Below are positions 1 through 8,151 of a stretch of 64,000 nucleotides of DNA, one piece after another. Below the pieces are notes generated by a model. The model was not told the DNA's origin. It saw nothing but the letters and a program-made list of their open reading frames with translations, and did not search any database. Position 1 is the stretch's first letter. The number at the start of each line of letters is the position of its first letter. The DNA is from JBDTSW01 sp963758845 (lineage in GTDB: Bacteria; Actinomycetota; Thermoleophilia; Solirubrobacterales; 70-9). Location: the NCBI GenBank assembly GCA_963758845.1, contig CAVWWX010000002.1:930001-994000 (forward strand), read 5' to 3'. The position numbers and the translations under genes are program-made.

Positions 1-78
1 GCCGGGACGAGTCCTGACTACCTCTCTCAAGCTAATTCCTCCCCCGGCCGGTTACCCCTGGCCGGATCTCCCATGAAA

Positions 79-93
79 GTGCCGTGTCGGCAC
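79..93 (-). terminator. Hairpin after the SDR gene, possible weak terminator
   Basis: A perfect six-base inverted repeat, GTGCCG and CGGCAC with a three-base loop, lies 14 bases past the stop codon of the minus-strand dehydrogenase gene and is followed on that strand by TTTCAT. The short T run makes it a weak intrinsic terminator at best. Seen directly; the function is inferred. Confidence 0.3.
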
Positions 94-106
94 GTTACAA
101 CCATTT

Positions 107-967
107 TCAGCCTTCCCGTTTTCCGGGAATCGGAAACTGCGTTCGCATCATCGCGTCCCAGACCCGGTCCGAGACGAGCCGACGCTGGGCGATCGCGAGG
201 TGGGCCGAGGGCGTCACGCGGTAGCGCGGGCGCGGCCGCTTCGAGGTCAGCGCGGTCTCGATCTTCTTCGCTACCGCATCGGGGCCGGCGCCCAGCTTCG
301 CCAGCGGCCCCTCCTCATAGACGCCCTGGGTCGCCGACGCCACGTGGGCGTTGAACTCGTCATAGGGCCCGCCCGAGCCGGTGCCCTCGGCGATCGAGCC
401 CATGGCCGCGTTGCCGAACTCGGTGCGGATCAGGCCGGGCTCGATGCAGACGACCTTGATCCCGAACCCCTGCACCTCGAACCGCAGAGCGTCGGAGATC
501 GCCTCCACCGCGTACTTGGTCGCGTGGTAGATGCCGCCGCCCGGGAAGGTCAGGCGACCGCCCATCGAGGAGATGTTCACGATCCGGCCCGCGCCCGCTT
601 CGCGCATGCCTGGCAGCACCAGCTGGCTCATCCGGATCAAGCCGAAGACGTTGGTCTCGAACTGGCGCCGCACGGAGTCCAGCTCGACGCTCTCGATCGC
701 GCCCGACTGGCTGTAGCCGGCGTTGTTGACGAGGCCGTACAGCGGGCCGCCCTCGATGGCGGCGTCGACCGCCGACCGCATCGAGGACTCGTCGGTGACG
801 TCAAGCGCCAGGGTCTCGCAGCCGGCCACGGCCAGGTCGGACAGCGTCTCGGGCTTGCGCGCGGTCGCGATCACCGACCACCCGTTGCGCGCCAGGTGCA
901 GGGCGGTCTCGCGGCCGATGCCGGTCGAACAGCCCGTGATCAGTACTCGCCGTTGCCGGTCGCTCAC
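107..967 (-). CDS. Short-chain dehydrogenase/reductase (SDR)
   Basis: A cytosolic NAD(P)-dependent oxidoreductase of the classical SDR family, 286 residues. The N-terminal Rossmann motif reads GCSTGIG, followed by the NNAG motif and, near residue 160, the catalytic YHATK (YxxxK). The GTG start at 967 was chosen because GAGGAG lies just upstream and because the codons before it run into the divergent gene. It is transcribed divergently from the alcohol dehydrogenase at 1029, with 61 bases between the two starts, so the two probably share a control region. The substrate cannot be read from the sequence; both neighbours are alcohol/ketone oxidoreductases. Confidence 0.9.
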   Translation of the reverse strand: MSDRQRRVLITGCSTGIGRETALHLARNGWSVIATARKPETLSDLAVAGCETLALDVTDESSMRSAVDAAIEGGPLYGLVNNAGYSQSGAIESVELDSVRRQFETNVFGLIRMSQLVLPGMREAGAGRIVNISSMGGRLTFPGGGIYHATKYAVEAISDALRFEVQGFGIKVVCIEPGLIRTEFGNAAMGSIAEGTGSGGPYDEFNAHVASATQGVYEEGPLAKLGAGPDAVAKKIETALTSKRPRPRYRVTPSAHLAIAQRRLVSDRVWDAMMRTQFPIPGKREG

Positions 968-1028
968 TAGCTCTCCTCTTCGCCGTCTCGCCCAGGCTAT
1001 CCCCGGCGCGCGGCTAGAGTGCCGGCCG

Positions 1029-2063
1029 ATGCGCGCCGTCACCTTCCAGGCCCCCGGCGAGGTCCGGGTCGAAGAGCGGCCGGACCCCGAGCTGGAGGGT
1101 CGCAGCGACGCACTGATCAGGGTCGAGGGCACGGGCGTGTGCGGCTCGGACCTCCACATCTACCACGGGCGGGTGCAGATCGAGCCCGGCTTCATCCTCG
1201 GCCACGAGTTCGTCGGCACCGTGATCGCGACCGGTGCCGACGTGACCACGGTGAGCGAGGGCGACCGGGTTCTGGGCACCTACTCCACGGCCTGCGGCGA
1301 GTGCTTCTTCTGCGCCCGCGGCGACTTCCACAAGTGCGACAACGGACGGGTCTTCGGCCACGGGGCCACTCTCGGCTCGCTCCAGGGGGCGCAGGCCGAA
1401 CTGCTCCTGGTGCCTAACGCCGACTTGACGCTGAGGCCTATCCCCGACGGCCTGACCGACGAGGTGGCGCTGTTCGCCGGCGACGTGATGGGCACCGGCT
1501 ACCACGCCGTGGTCGAGACCGGGCTCGAGCCGGGCGGCAGCATCGCGGTCCTGGGCCTCGGTCCGGTCGGCCTTTGCGCCGTGCAGGCCGCCCGCGCGGG
1601 CGGCGCCGAGACGATCATCGCCGTGGACACCGTCGCCCAGCGCCTCGACATGGCGAGATCATTCGGGGCGACCCCCGTGCACCTGACCGAGGAGGACGTC
1701 CGAGCGACGGTCAAGGCAGCAACCGAGGGGCGCGGGGTGGACGTCACCGTGGACGCGGTCGGACATCCCGACGCGCTCGAGCTGGCCTGCCGGATCACGC
1801 GCAAGGCCGGGACGGTCTCGGCCACCGGCGTCTACGCCGAGCGCCTTGAACTGCACATGGGGATCGTCTGGATCAAGGCGCTGACGCTGAAGACCGGGCA
1901 CGCGAACGTGATCAAGCACCTCGACCCGGTGCTCGAAGCGCTGACCGATGGAACCCTCGACCCCGCCCCGCTGGTGACGCACCGGATGAGCCTGGACGAG
2001 GCTCCCGAGGCGTATGAGATCTACGACCGCCGCGAGGCGCTCAAGATCCTTCTGACTCCGTAG
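1029..2063 (+). CDS. Zinc-dependent alcohol dehydrogenase (MDR family)
   Basis: A medium-chain dehydrogenase of 344 residues. The catalytic-zinc motifs GVCGSD and GHEFVG are present, the structural-zinc loop carries four cysteines (CGECFFCARGDFHKC), and the NAD-binding turn is GLGPVG. Family members oxidise alcohols or reduce aldehydes with NAD(P). The start ATG lies 8 bases after TAGAGT, a good actinobacterial -10 box, so the transcript is probably leaderless. An in-frame extension upstream overlaps the divergent SDR gene and is not credible. The last 23 bases overlap the convergent small gene. Confidence 0.93.
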   Translation: MRAVTFQAPGEVRVEERPDPELEGRSDALIRVEGTGVCGSDLHIYHGRVQIEPGFILGHEFVGTVIATGADVTTVSEGDRVLGTYSTACGECFFCARGDFHKCDNGRVFGHGATLGSLQGAQAELLLVPNADLTLRPIPDGLTDEVALFAGDVMGTGYHAVVETGLEPGGSIAVLGLGPVGLCAVQAARAGGAETIIAVDTVAQRLDMARSFGATPVHLTEEDVRATVKAATEGRGVDVTVDAVGHPDALELACRITRKAGTVSATGVYAERLELHMGIVWIKALTLKTGHANVIKHLDPVLEALTDGTLDPAPLVTHRMSLDEAPEAYEIYDRREALKILLTP

Positions 2064-2298
2064 CCGGATACGCGATCGTTACGTGGTTGCGCGCGACGGC
2101 GATGAACTCGCGCTGCTCGACTCGCCCGCCTCCGTTCAGCGAGCGGATCTCGGCGTTCGCCAGCGGCACGAAGCCGTCGTCGCCGCGGTTGAGGTAGTCG
2201 GATAAGCGGCTTCGGTAGCCCTCGCGGGGCATGTGGAGGTCGCCAGTGATCACCTGGTGGTTGGTCTCGAGCACCACTCGTTCAACTCGCATATCCAT
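2041..2298 (-). CDS. Conserved hypothetical protein, 85 residues
   Basis: A short soluble protein with no transmembrane segment or signal. It begins MDMRVERVVLET and contains the stretch GDLHMPREGYRSRLSDYLN, typical of small actinobacterial proteins of unknown function (possibly the DUF6812 group, from memory). The start was taken at the ATG at 2298; a second ATG two codons on is equally possible. It converges on the alcohol dehydrogenase gene and overlaps its 3' end, and it is divergent from the PASTA gene across 96 bases. No function can be assigned. Confidence 0.6.
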   Translation of the reverse strand: MDMRVERVVLETNHQVITGDLHMPREGYRSRLSDYLNRGDDGFVPLANAEIRSLNGGGRVEQREFIAVARNHVTIAYPATESEGS

Positions 2299-2394
2299 GC
2301 CACCCGTTATATCGGCCGGGCCTCGCCCAGCTTGAGATCTCGCGCCCGCGAGGAGGCCCCGACCCAACTCCCTCACTAGAGTTCCGCGTTCGCG

Positions 2395-2739
2395 ATGACG
2401 GCATCGAATGGGCATATATCTCGCAAGTTCTGGGCTGTGCTCGGCCTGATCGGGCTGTTCGTGGCGCTCCAGTTCCTGGGCGCGGGGCACAAGCGAACGT
2501 CTGTTCCATGGCTGCTCGGCCTCTCCGAGGCGCGGGCCGAGAAGCGCCTGGAAGACCGAGCGCTCGAGGCCGAGGTGCTGAAGCGCCCCCACGGCGCCCA
2601 CAAGCTGGCCAAGCGCTACCGGGTGAAGGGGCAGATCGTGTTCCAGGACTATCGCCGCGGCATCGTGCTTCCGACCGACACCACCGTGCGAGTGATGGTG
2701 TACGAGCCCCGGCGCCAGCCCGCTAGAGCGGGGCGATGA
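2395..2739 (+). CDS. Small membrane-anchored PASTA-like protein
   Basis: A 114-residue protein with one N-terminal hydrophobic segment (residues 10-28, FWAVLGLIGLFVALQFLGAG) followed by a single extracytoplasmic domain. The region VPWLLGLSEARAEKRLEDRALEAEV, then GIVLPTDTTVRVMVY near the C terminus, fits the PASTA fold (P-x-x-x-G-x-x-x-x-x-A at the start, strands at the end). PASTA domains bind peptidoglycan fragments or beta-lactams, usually in penicillin-binding proteins and Ser/Thr kinases; here the domain stands alone. Convergent with ltrA, overlapping it by 17 bases. Confidence 0.6.
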   Translation: MTASNGHISRKFWAVLGLIGLFVALQFLGAGHKRTSVPWLLGLSEARAEKRLEDRALEAEVLKRPHGAHKLAKRYRVKGQIVFQDYRRGIVLPTDTTVRVMVYEPRRQPARAGR

Positions 2740-3919
2740 CCTCGCCATCGTCGAGTTGGTGGCGAATCCGATCCCGAAACTCGGAGAACCGGATGGTCTC
2801 GTAGGCGATCAGCACGATCAACAGCGCGGCGACGATCGCCACCGACGCCAGGGCAGGCAGCTCGGTTGCGACGGGAATCAGGGCCAGCATGACCAGCGCG
2901 CAGATCAGCCGCCGGGCGTTCAGCGAGTGCACGTTCCGCCAGCGGAAGGCCACGTGTGAGAGCAGATAGAGGGCGACCCCCCCGAGCGTGGCGACCGCCA
3001 CCTCCAGCTTGAAGGCCGCATCGACATCCCCGATCGTCTTCTTCATGCCGAGCGCGACGAGGATGATCCCGGCGACCATGCCGAAGTGAAGATAGGAGTA
3101 GGAGTCCCGGGCCATCTCGTTCTGCACCTTGCCGACGGGCGCCTCGGTCAGGCGGCGCTCGGCCACGAGTGCGACGACGTCGAAGTAGAGCCACCAGAAG
3201 GCCGCGGCGACGACGATGCCGAGCGTGGCGGCGAGCACCACCCCGGCGTCCACGGCCACCGCGGCCCCGGCTCCGATGGCGACGATCGACTCGCCCAGCG
3301 CGATGATGATGATCAGCCCGTGGCGCTCGGCGAAATGGCTGGTGTTGAGCTTCCAGCCCTCGGAGCCGAACAGGTATGGCTCGAGCACGTCGAGGACCAG
3401 CGCGAGGGTCCAGATCGCGAACTGGATCTCGGTGTCGAAGAACGATCCGACGATCAGCAGGCCGCAGCCCACGGCCGTGCCCCCGGCCAGGCCCCAGACC
3501 GAGTGGCGCAGCTCCGGGAAGTCGCGACTGGCGAGGATGAAGAGCCCGATCTGACCGAAGCGGACGACCGCGTACGCACAGGCAAACAGCGTCGCCTCGT
3601 CGCCGAACGCAGCCGGCACGCAAAGCGAGACCACCAGGAGCCCGGCCATCGCGGCGAAGATCACCAGCCTGACCGCGCCCTCCTCGGGCTCGATGACGCT
3701 GGTCAGCCACGTGTAGCCGACCCACACCCACCACATCAGCGCCAGGATCAGGACGCCGCGGGCGATGCCCTCCCAGCTCGGGTCCTCGGCCATCAGCGCG
3801 GTGCACTGCGTGATGGCGAGGACGAAGACCAGGTCGAAGAACAGCTCGAGCGGGGTGACCCGCTCCTCCTCGCGGAGGACCGCCGTCATCCGGGGCGTTC
3901 GCTGCGGGGTCGCGCTCAC
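2723..3919 (-). CDS. ltrA: Low temperature requirement protein A (LtrA family)
   Basis: An integral membrane protein of 398 residues with about eleven hydrophobic segments. The N-terminal signature ELFFDLVFVLAITQ is the hallmark of the LtrA family, followed by WWVWVGYTWLTS and, mid-protein, the ERHGLIIIIALGESI motif that is also conserved in LtrA. The family was named from a Listeria mutant unable to grow in the cold; the biochemical role is unknown. Starts at GTG 3919 (MSATPQ). It stands alone and overlaps the convergent PASTA gene. Confidence 0.9.
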   Translation of the reverse strand: MSATPQRTPRMTAVLREEERVTPLELFFDLVFVLAITQCTALMAEDPSWEGIARGVLILALMWWVWVGYTWLTSVIEPEEGAVRLVIFAAMAGLLVVSLCVPAAFGDEATLFACAYAVVRFGQIGLFILASRDFPELRHSVWGLAGGTAVGCGLLIVGSFFDTEIQFAIWTLALVLDVLEPYLFGSEGWKLNTSHFAERHGLIIIIALGESIVAIGAGAAVAVDAGVVLAATLGIVVAAAFWWLYFDVVALVAERRLTEAPVGKVQNEMARDSYSYLHFGMVAGIILVALGMKKTIGDVDAAFKLEVAVATLGGVALYLLSHVAFRWRNVHSLNARRLICALVMLALIPVATELPALASVAIVAALLIVLIAYETIRFSEFRDRIRHQLDDGEVIAPL

Positions 3920-4064
3920 CCGGCGATTCTTCCAGGCGGCGCCGGTGGGACCGCGGGCCTACGACTCCAGCGTCGCCTCGACCGAGATCTCCACGCCTAC
4001 GAGAGCAGGTCGTGCCGTTAGCGTGTTGTGGATACTGAGCCGGCAAGCGAATGAGAGGGATGAG

Positions 4065-4541
4065 ATGACGACGAAGGCAGACTTCACCGAGGAGGAGTGG
4101 GACCTGGTGCTGGAGGGCCCGCCCGCGGCAGGACAGGTCGTTTCCGCCGCCGAACGGGGCGGCACGATCCGCGAGGCGTTCTCGATCGCCAAGGAGTACG
4201 CCGAGACCGCCAAGGAGCACGGAGGCAGCGAGCTTCTCGACGAGATCGCGGGGGCGAAGCCCGAGGTGGATCGGACCAGGCACTCCAACTACGAGGAGCT
4301 GAAGAGCCACTCACTGGGCAAGCTGGGCGATGCCGTGTCACTGCTCGAAGGCAAGGCGTTGACCGAGGAGGTCGACGACTACCGGCATTTCGTGATGGCC
4401 GTCGCGAACCGCGTCGCCGCTGCCAAGAAGGAGGGCCACGAGCCTGTCAGCGAGGCGGAGCGGGCGGCGATCGACGACATCGCGTCCGCGGTCGGGGCCA
4501 GCCCAGACGACACGCCCCAGGGAGACGTCCCCGCCGCCTAG
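4065..4541 (+). CDS. Conserved hypothetical soluble protein
   Basis: A 158-residue, acidic, helix-rich protein without signal or membrane segment. It begins MTTKADFTEEEWDLVLEGP and has alanine/glutamate-rich helices ending in a disordered acidic tail. The TEEEW-x-x-L-x-x-x-P opening resembles small tellurite-resistance or stress proteins that act on a bound substrate in helical bundles, but I do not recognise the family with certainty. The ATG at 4065 is preceded by GAGAGGGATG, a usable ribosome site. Convergent with the downstream repair gene, 7 bases between stops. Confidence 0.65.
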   Translation: MTTKADFTEEEWDLVLEGPPAAGQVVSAAERGGTIREAFSIAKEYAETAKEHGGSELLDEIAGAKPEVDRTRHSNYEELKSHSLGKLGDAVSLLEGKALTEEVDDYRHFVMAVANRVAAAKKEGHEPVSEAERAAIDDIASAVGASPDDTPQGDVPAA

Positions 4542-4548
4542 GGCTCCC

Positions 4549-5109
4549 TCAGGCCCGGGCCTTGGCCTTCGACCACTCGGCCTTGTGGAGGCGCTTGGCG
4601 GCCTGGTAGTCCTCGAGGGCGGCGCGGGAGTCGACGTCGCCCAGCGTGGGGTGCGACGGCACCAGCCCGTGGGCGGCCTCGACGCCGAAGCGCTTGGCGA
4701 GGACCGAGCCCAGCGCCTTGATCTTCATCTCGCCGAAGCCCGGCAGGGCTGCGATGTTCGCTCCCAGCTCCTCGGAGTCGGCCGCGTCGGTCCAGACCCG
4801 CGCGGCGTCGCCGCCGTAGGTGTCGCGCACGTGCACGGCCAGCTCGTGGACCCGCTTCGCCATGTTGCCGGGATAGCGGTGAACGGCCGGCTTCTCGCGG
4901 AACACCGGCTCCAGGTCGGCGGCGGCGAGCGCCTCGGCGTCGATCGAGCCGATCCGCTCCCGGATTACCAGCGGGCCCTCGAACGCCTTCTGCACGGTGA
5001 CCTGCTGGTCGAGCGCGAAGCCGACGAGCAACGCCATCGGGTCGCTTGCGATCAGCTCGTTGGCCTCGTCGGAATCGGTGAAGTGAAGGGCCTCGGGCAC
5101 CGGATCCAT
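4549..5109 (-). CDS. HhH-GPD family base-excision repair protein
   Basis: A 186-residue protein of the short, uncharacterised HhH-GPD family found mainly in actinobacteria (TIGR03252 type). The helix-hairpin-helix element is LPGFGEMKIKAL near residue 125. The N-terminal part carries the PMALLVGFALDQQVTVQKAF segment typical of this group. Related enzymes (EndoIII, AlkA) excise damaged bases with an aspartate after the hairpin; here the aspartate of PTLGDVDS is a candidate. There is no iron-sulfur cysteine cluster. Transcribed alone. Confidence 0.85.
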   Translation of the reverse strand: MDPVPEALHFTDSDEANELIASDPMALLVGFALDQQVTVQKAFEGPLVIRERIGSIDAEALAAADLEPVFREKPAVHRYPGNMAKRVHELAVHVRDTYGGDAARVWTDAADSEELGANIAALPGFGEMKIKALGSVLAKRFGVEAAHGLVPSHPTLGDVDSRAALEDYQAAKRLHKAEWSKAKARA

Positions 5110-5389
5110 CGTACTCCGGCAGGCCAGGGACGGCGGGATCTCTCCCCACGCGCCTCCACTGGACGCTGAAGTTGTCGCAGCCGTCGCTGTCGAAGAATGC
5201 GTGCGTCCATCAACCAGGCCAGCGTCATCGCCGTCGGGGAACTCTTCGGCCTGCTGAGCAGGGTGCGCGGGGCGCCGAGGCGCCTGCGGGCCTAGAGATC
5301 GCGCCGATCAAGAGCACCCGCTTCGGGTTACCGCAATTTGCGGTGGGTATACGCGTCTACGGGGAAGCCAACGATCACGGAGGATCGTC

Positions 5390-5842
5390 ATCGCCCAGCA
5401 GACCAAGAGTCGATCGGCTCAATCCAACGGCCGGACCTCAGCCAAGAAGCGCACCTCGACCACCGAGGCGAACCCCCGCAGTTCGCCCAGTCGGAGCAAG
5501 CCGAAGGACGTCGCCGGCAAGAGCAAGCCGAAGGACGTCGCCGGCAAGCTAAAGACGTCTGCGATAGCCGGGGGAGCAGCGCTGGCGGGACTTGCCGGCG
5601 GAGTCGTGCTGGCCCGGAAGGGGCCGAGCAAGGTCCTCGGCGTGAAGCTCCCGACTGCGGGCCCCGCGCAGACTGCCTCGAAGAATTTCGCTGACGCAGC
5701 CAAGCATGTGGGGAGTTTCGGGGAGCGCGTAGGCGACCTCGCGACAGAGGTCAGGCTTGTGCGCGAGGGCGTTGCGAATACCCACAAGCGTTCCCCGATC
5801 GAGGTCGTCCTCCAGGGCTTGACCTCCCGGGGTCAGAAGTGA
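5390..5842 (+). CDS. Basic Lys/Ser-rich protein with one hydrophobic segment; possible ATC start
   Basis: About 150 residues: a positively charged N-terminal tail (AQQTKSRSAQSN..., SAKKRTSTTE), a nine-residue segment SKPKDVAGK repeated twice, a hydrophobic stretch (AIAGGAALAGLAGGVVLARK) and an amphipathic C-terminal half. The same architecture and order occur in the gene at 6597, whose ATG-GCG-CAG start aligns with ATC-GCC-CAG here. A GGAGG ribosome site lies 6 bases before this ATC, and no ATG, GTG or TTG fits the paralogue alignment. The first standard start in frame would be GTG or ATG deep inside, losing the tail. It lies 22 bases upstream of the DUF892 gene and so is probably co-transcribed with it. 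Confidence 0.6.
   Translation: MAQQTKSRSAQSNGRTSAKKRTSTTEANPRSSPSRSKPKDVAGKSKPKDVAGKLKTSAIAGGAALAGLAGGVVLARKGPSKVLGVKLPTAGPAQTASKNFADAAKHVGSFGERVGDLATEVRLVREGVANTHKRSPIEVVLQGLTSRGQK
5495..5548 (+). repeat. Perfect 27-bp tandem duplication inside a coding region
   Basis: Positions 5495-5521 and 5522-5548 are identical and in frame, each coding SKPKDVAGK. The duplication lies in the basic linker before the hydrophobic segment of the protein and leaves the reading frame intact. Confidence 0.9.
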
Positions 5843-5864
5843 CCCGCGAAACCGAAAGGACTCG

Positions 5865-6572
5865 ATGACCACGACAACGAAGAGGGACGAGAAGCTCGTC
5901 GAGCTCCTGAACGGTGCTTATGCGAAGGAGCGCCAGCTCGAGACGGCTCTGCAATCTCATCTCGAGGTGACCACCAGGGACGACTACGAGAAGGGCCTTC
6001 GCAGGCATCTGAAGGAGACCAAGTCTCACGCTTCTGCGGTCGCCAAGCGCATCAAAGGCCTCGGAGGCACGGCTGAGACGGTCTCGGTGCCAGGCCCGGA
6101 GGGCGCTACCAGGGCGGCGCAGAGCATCCAGGGCGTGGTCGGCAAGGCCAAGGCCGCGGCGCAGGGTCCGATGCACGTCGCGCGGGGCGAGGGCGAGCAG
6201 GGCAAGATGCTTCACAACGCCAGGGTGCAGTACCGCGAGGAGGCCGAGGAGATCGCCACGTACACGGTGATCGACGCCCTCGCCACCTCCGTCGGCGACA
6301 AGCAGACGGCGAAGCTCGCTCGCGACATCCGCCGCGACGAGGAGAAGATGGCGCAGTTTCTCAGCGAGCTGCTTCCCCAGCTCGCCACCGATTTCGCCCA
6401 TGACGAGATCCCGGTCTCCGAGATCGAGGGCGACGCCGACCTGCGCACCTCGAAGGGCTCGGGGCGGACCCGCAGGGCATCGGCGCCCAGGAAGTCGGGC
6501 GCCCCGTCGACCAGGCGGACGAAGGGCTCGAAGCGGACGAAGGCTTCCAACGGCCGCGCCAAGCGCGGCTGA
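5865..6572 (+). CDS. DUF892 ferritin-like protein with Arg/Lys/Ser-rich tail
   Basis: A 235-residue protein. Residues 1-165 form a ferritin-like four-helix bundle of the DUF892 (YciE/YciF) type: helix 1 has AYAKERQLETAL, helix 2 RRHLKETKSHASAV, and the second pair begins AEEIATYTVIDALA and ends DEEKMAQFL. Residues 180-235 are a disordered, strongly basic tail (TRRASAPRKSG, RRTKGSKRTKAS) resembling DNA-binding tails of Dps-like and histone-like proteins. The start ATG follows GAAAGGA. It is flanked by two paralogous basic proteins, and a second copy of the gene is at 47969. DUF892 proteins are stress-linked; nucleic-acid binding is my inference from the tail. Confidence 0.85.
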   Translation: MTTTTKRDEKLVELLNGAYAKERQLETALQSHLEVTTRDDYEKGLRRHLKETKSHASAVAKRIKGLGGTAETVSVPGPEGATRAAQSIQGVVGKAKAAAQGPMHVARGEGEQGKMLHNARVQYREEAEEIATYTVIDALATSVGDKQTAKLARDIRRDEEKMAQFLSELLPQLATDFAHDEIPVSEIEGDADLRTSKGSGRTRRASAPRKSGAPSTRRTKGSKRTKASNGRAKRG

Positions 6573-6596
6573 CACCGAACCGAACGAGGAGACACG

Positions 6597-7127
6597 ATGG
6601 CGCAGACCACACCCCAGACCAAGAAGCGAAGAAAGACGTCCACGAGTCGTAGCGGCGCGAAGGCAAAGGCCCCGAACTCGACGAAGAGCTCATCGAAGCG
6701 ATCCAGCCCGAAGCGAGCCAGCACGAACGGCAGCCGGGCAGGCAGCTCGGGCACACGGTCGAAGTCGAGCAAGCGGGCCACTCCGCAGAGCCGAAACCGC
6801 TCCCAGTCGATCCAGGAGACGGCCGTCGACAAGACCAAGGCCGCAGGCAAGGCCGTCGTCGACGCCGCGTCGAAGGCCAAGGTGCCGCTGATCGCCGGAG
6901 GCACGGCGCTCGCGGGGGTCGCGGCCGGAGCGGCGCTCAAGAGCCGAGCTGGGGCCGGCAAGTCGAAGAACCCGCTGAAGCGCATGGGCAACCTCTCGAT
7001 GCCCAAGGGCGCGCCGAAGCTCGACCTCGACACCGTCAAGAACGCAGCCGAGCGAGTCAGCGCATACGGCCAACAGGCGTCGGATATCGCCGCCGCGGTC
7101 GAGAAGACGCGCAAGAAGAACGGCTAG
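6597..7127 (+). CDS. Basic Lys/Ser/Arg-rich protein with one hydrophobic segment
   Basis: A 176-residue paralogue of the gene at 5390. The first 75 residues are a low-complexity basic tail with several SPKR/SKR motifs, then a helical linker rich in AAGKAVVDAASKAK, a short hydrophobic segment (VPLIAGGTALAGVAAGAALK, residues 97-116) and an amphipathic C terminus ending KKNG. ATG follows a GAGGAG ribosome site 6 bases upstream. It lies 24 bases after the DUF892 gene, making a three-gene unit. A DNA-coating or membrane-tethered nucleoid role is plausible from composition only; no known domain was recognised. Confidence 0.75.
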   Translation: MAQTTPQTKKRRKTSTSRSGAKAKAPNSTKSSSKRSSPKRASTNGSRAGSSGTRSKSSKRATPQSRNRSQSIQETAVDKTKAAGKAVVDAASKAKVPLIAGGTALAGVAAGAALKSRAGAGKSKNPLKRMGNLSMPKGAPKLDLDTVKNAAERVSAYGQQASDIAAAVEKTRKKNG

Positions 7128-7217
7128 TCACCCAGCCGGAGCGGCCTGCGCGACAGACGAACCCGTAATCCGCAAGCGCCCGGGGGGCCGACGCTGAGCC
7201 CTCGCTAGGGTGGCCCG

Positions 7218-8144
7218 GTGAGCGGCTGGGTGGCAGATCAGATCCCGGATCAGTCCGGTCGGACCGTGCTCGTCACCGGGGCCAACAGCGGTCTCGGCCT
7301 GATCACCGCCGGTGAGCTTGCCAGGGCCGGCGCCATGGTCCTGATCACCGCGCGTGACGAGCTGAAGGCGGAGGCGGCGGAGTCCGAGATCCGCGACCGG
7401 GTGCCGGAGGCAACGCTTGAGCCCCTCGTGCTCGACCTCGCCGATCTCGGCTCGGTCCGCGCACTCGCGTCCGCGGTCGCCGCCGAGCACGAGCGGCTCG
7501 ACGTGCTGGTGAACAACGCTGGAGTGATGATGACGCCGAAGTCCGAGAGCGCCGACGGCTTCGAGCTTCAGTTCGCCACGAATCACCTCGGCCACTTCGC
7601 GCTCACCGGCCTGCTCCTGGAGCACCTCGGCGGCCCCGACCCGCGGATCGTCACCGTGAGCAGCCTCGAGCACCGTCCGGGGAAGATCGACTTCGACGAC
7701 CTGGGCTGGGAGCACGACTACGAGCCTCGGGCCGCCTACCAGCGGTCGAAGCTGGCCAACGCGGCTTTCGGGATCGAGCTCGACCGCCGCCTTCGCGCCG
7801 CTGGCTCATCGGTGAAGAGCGTTCTCGCCCACCCGGGCTACTCGGCGACGAACCTGCAGAGCAGCGGGCCGACCGGGCTCATGAAGCAGGTGCTCAAGGT
7901 CGGCAACACGCTGCTCGCCCAGAGCGCCGAGGACGGCGCCTTGCCGCAGCTCTACGCGGCGAGCGCACCCGGCGTCGAGGGCGGGGATTTCTACGGCCCC
8001 AACCGCTTCAGGGAGGCCCGAGGACACCCGACCAAGGTCCAGGCGACCTCCCGCGCCCGCGACCCCGAGCTGGGGCGGCGGCTGTGGGAGGTCTCCGAGG
8101 AGCTCACCGGGATCTCCTACGGGCTGGAGCCCGTCCCCGCCTGA
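7218..8144 (+). CDS. Short-chain dehydrogenase, retinol-dehydrogenase-like
   Basis: A 308-residue SDR. The NAD(P) motif is VTGANSGLG at residues 18-26, then NNAGVM, the catalytic serine in VTVSSLEH and YQRSK (YxxxK) around residue 174. The overall layout matches bacterial homologues of vertebrate retinol/WW-domain oxidoreductases, whose natural substrates are unknown. The GTG start lies 6 bases after TAGGGT, suggesting a leaderless transcript. Convergent with the cupin remnant; the stops are 7 bases apart. Confidence 0.9.
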   Translation: MSGWVADQIPDQSGRTVLVTGANSGLGLITAGELARAGAMVLITARDELKAEAAESEIRDRVPEATLEPLVLDLADLGSVRALASAVAAEHERLDVLVNNAGVMMTPKSESADGFELQFATNHLGHFALTGLLLEHLGGPDPRIVTVSSLEHRPGKIDFDDLGWEHDYEPRAAYQRSKLANAAFGIELDRRLRAAGSSVKSVLAHPGYSATNLQSSGPTGLMKQVLKVGNTLLAQSAEDGALPQLYAASAPGVEGGDFYGPNRFREARGHPTKVQATSRARDPELGRRLWEVSEELTGISYGLEPVPA

Positions 8145-8151
8145 AGCCGGG

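Noticed and set aside
2649..4310. 553-codon minus-strand ORF across ltrA and other long antisense frames
   Set aside because: High GC makes long shadow frames common; it lies over ltrA in another frame and has the Arg/Gly/Pro-rich composition of a shadow.
5197..5295. 32-codon ORF before the basic-protein gene
   Set aside because: There is no ribosome site, no recognisable homology, and the composition is as expected by chance.
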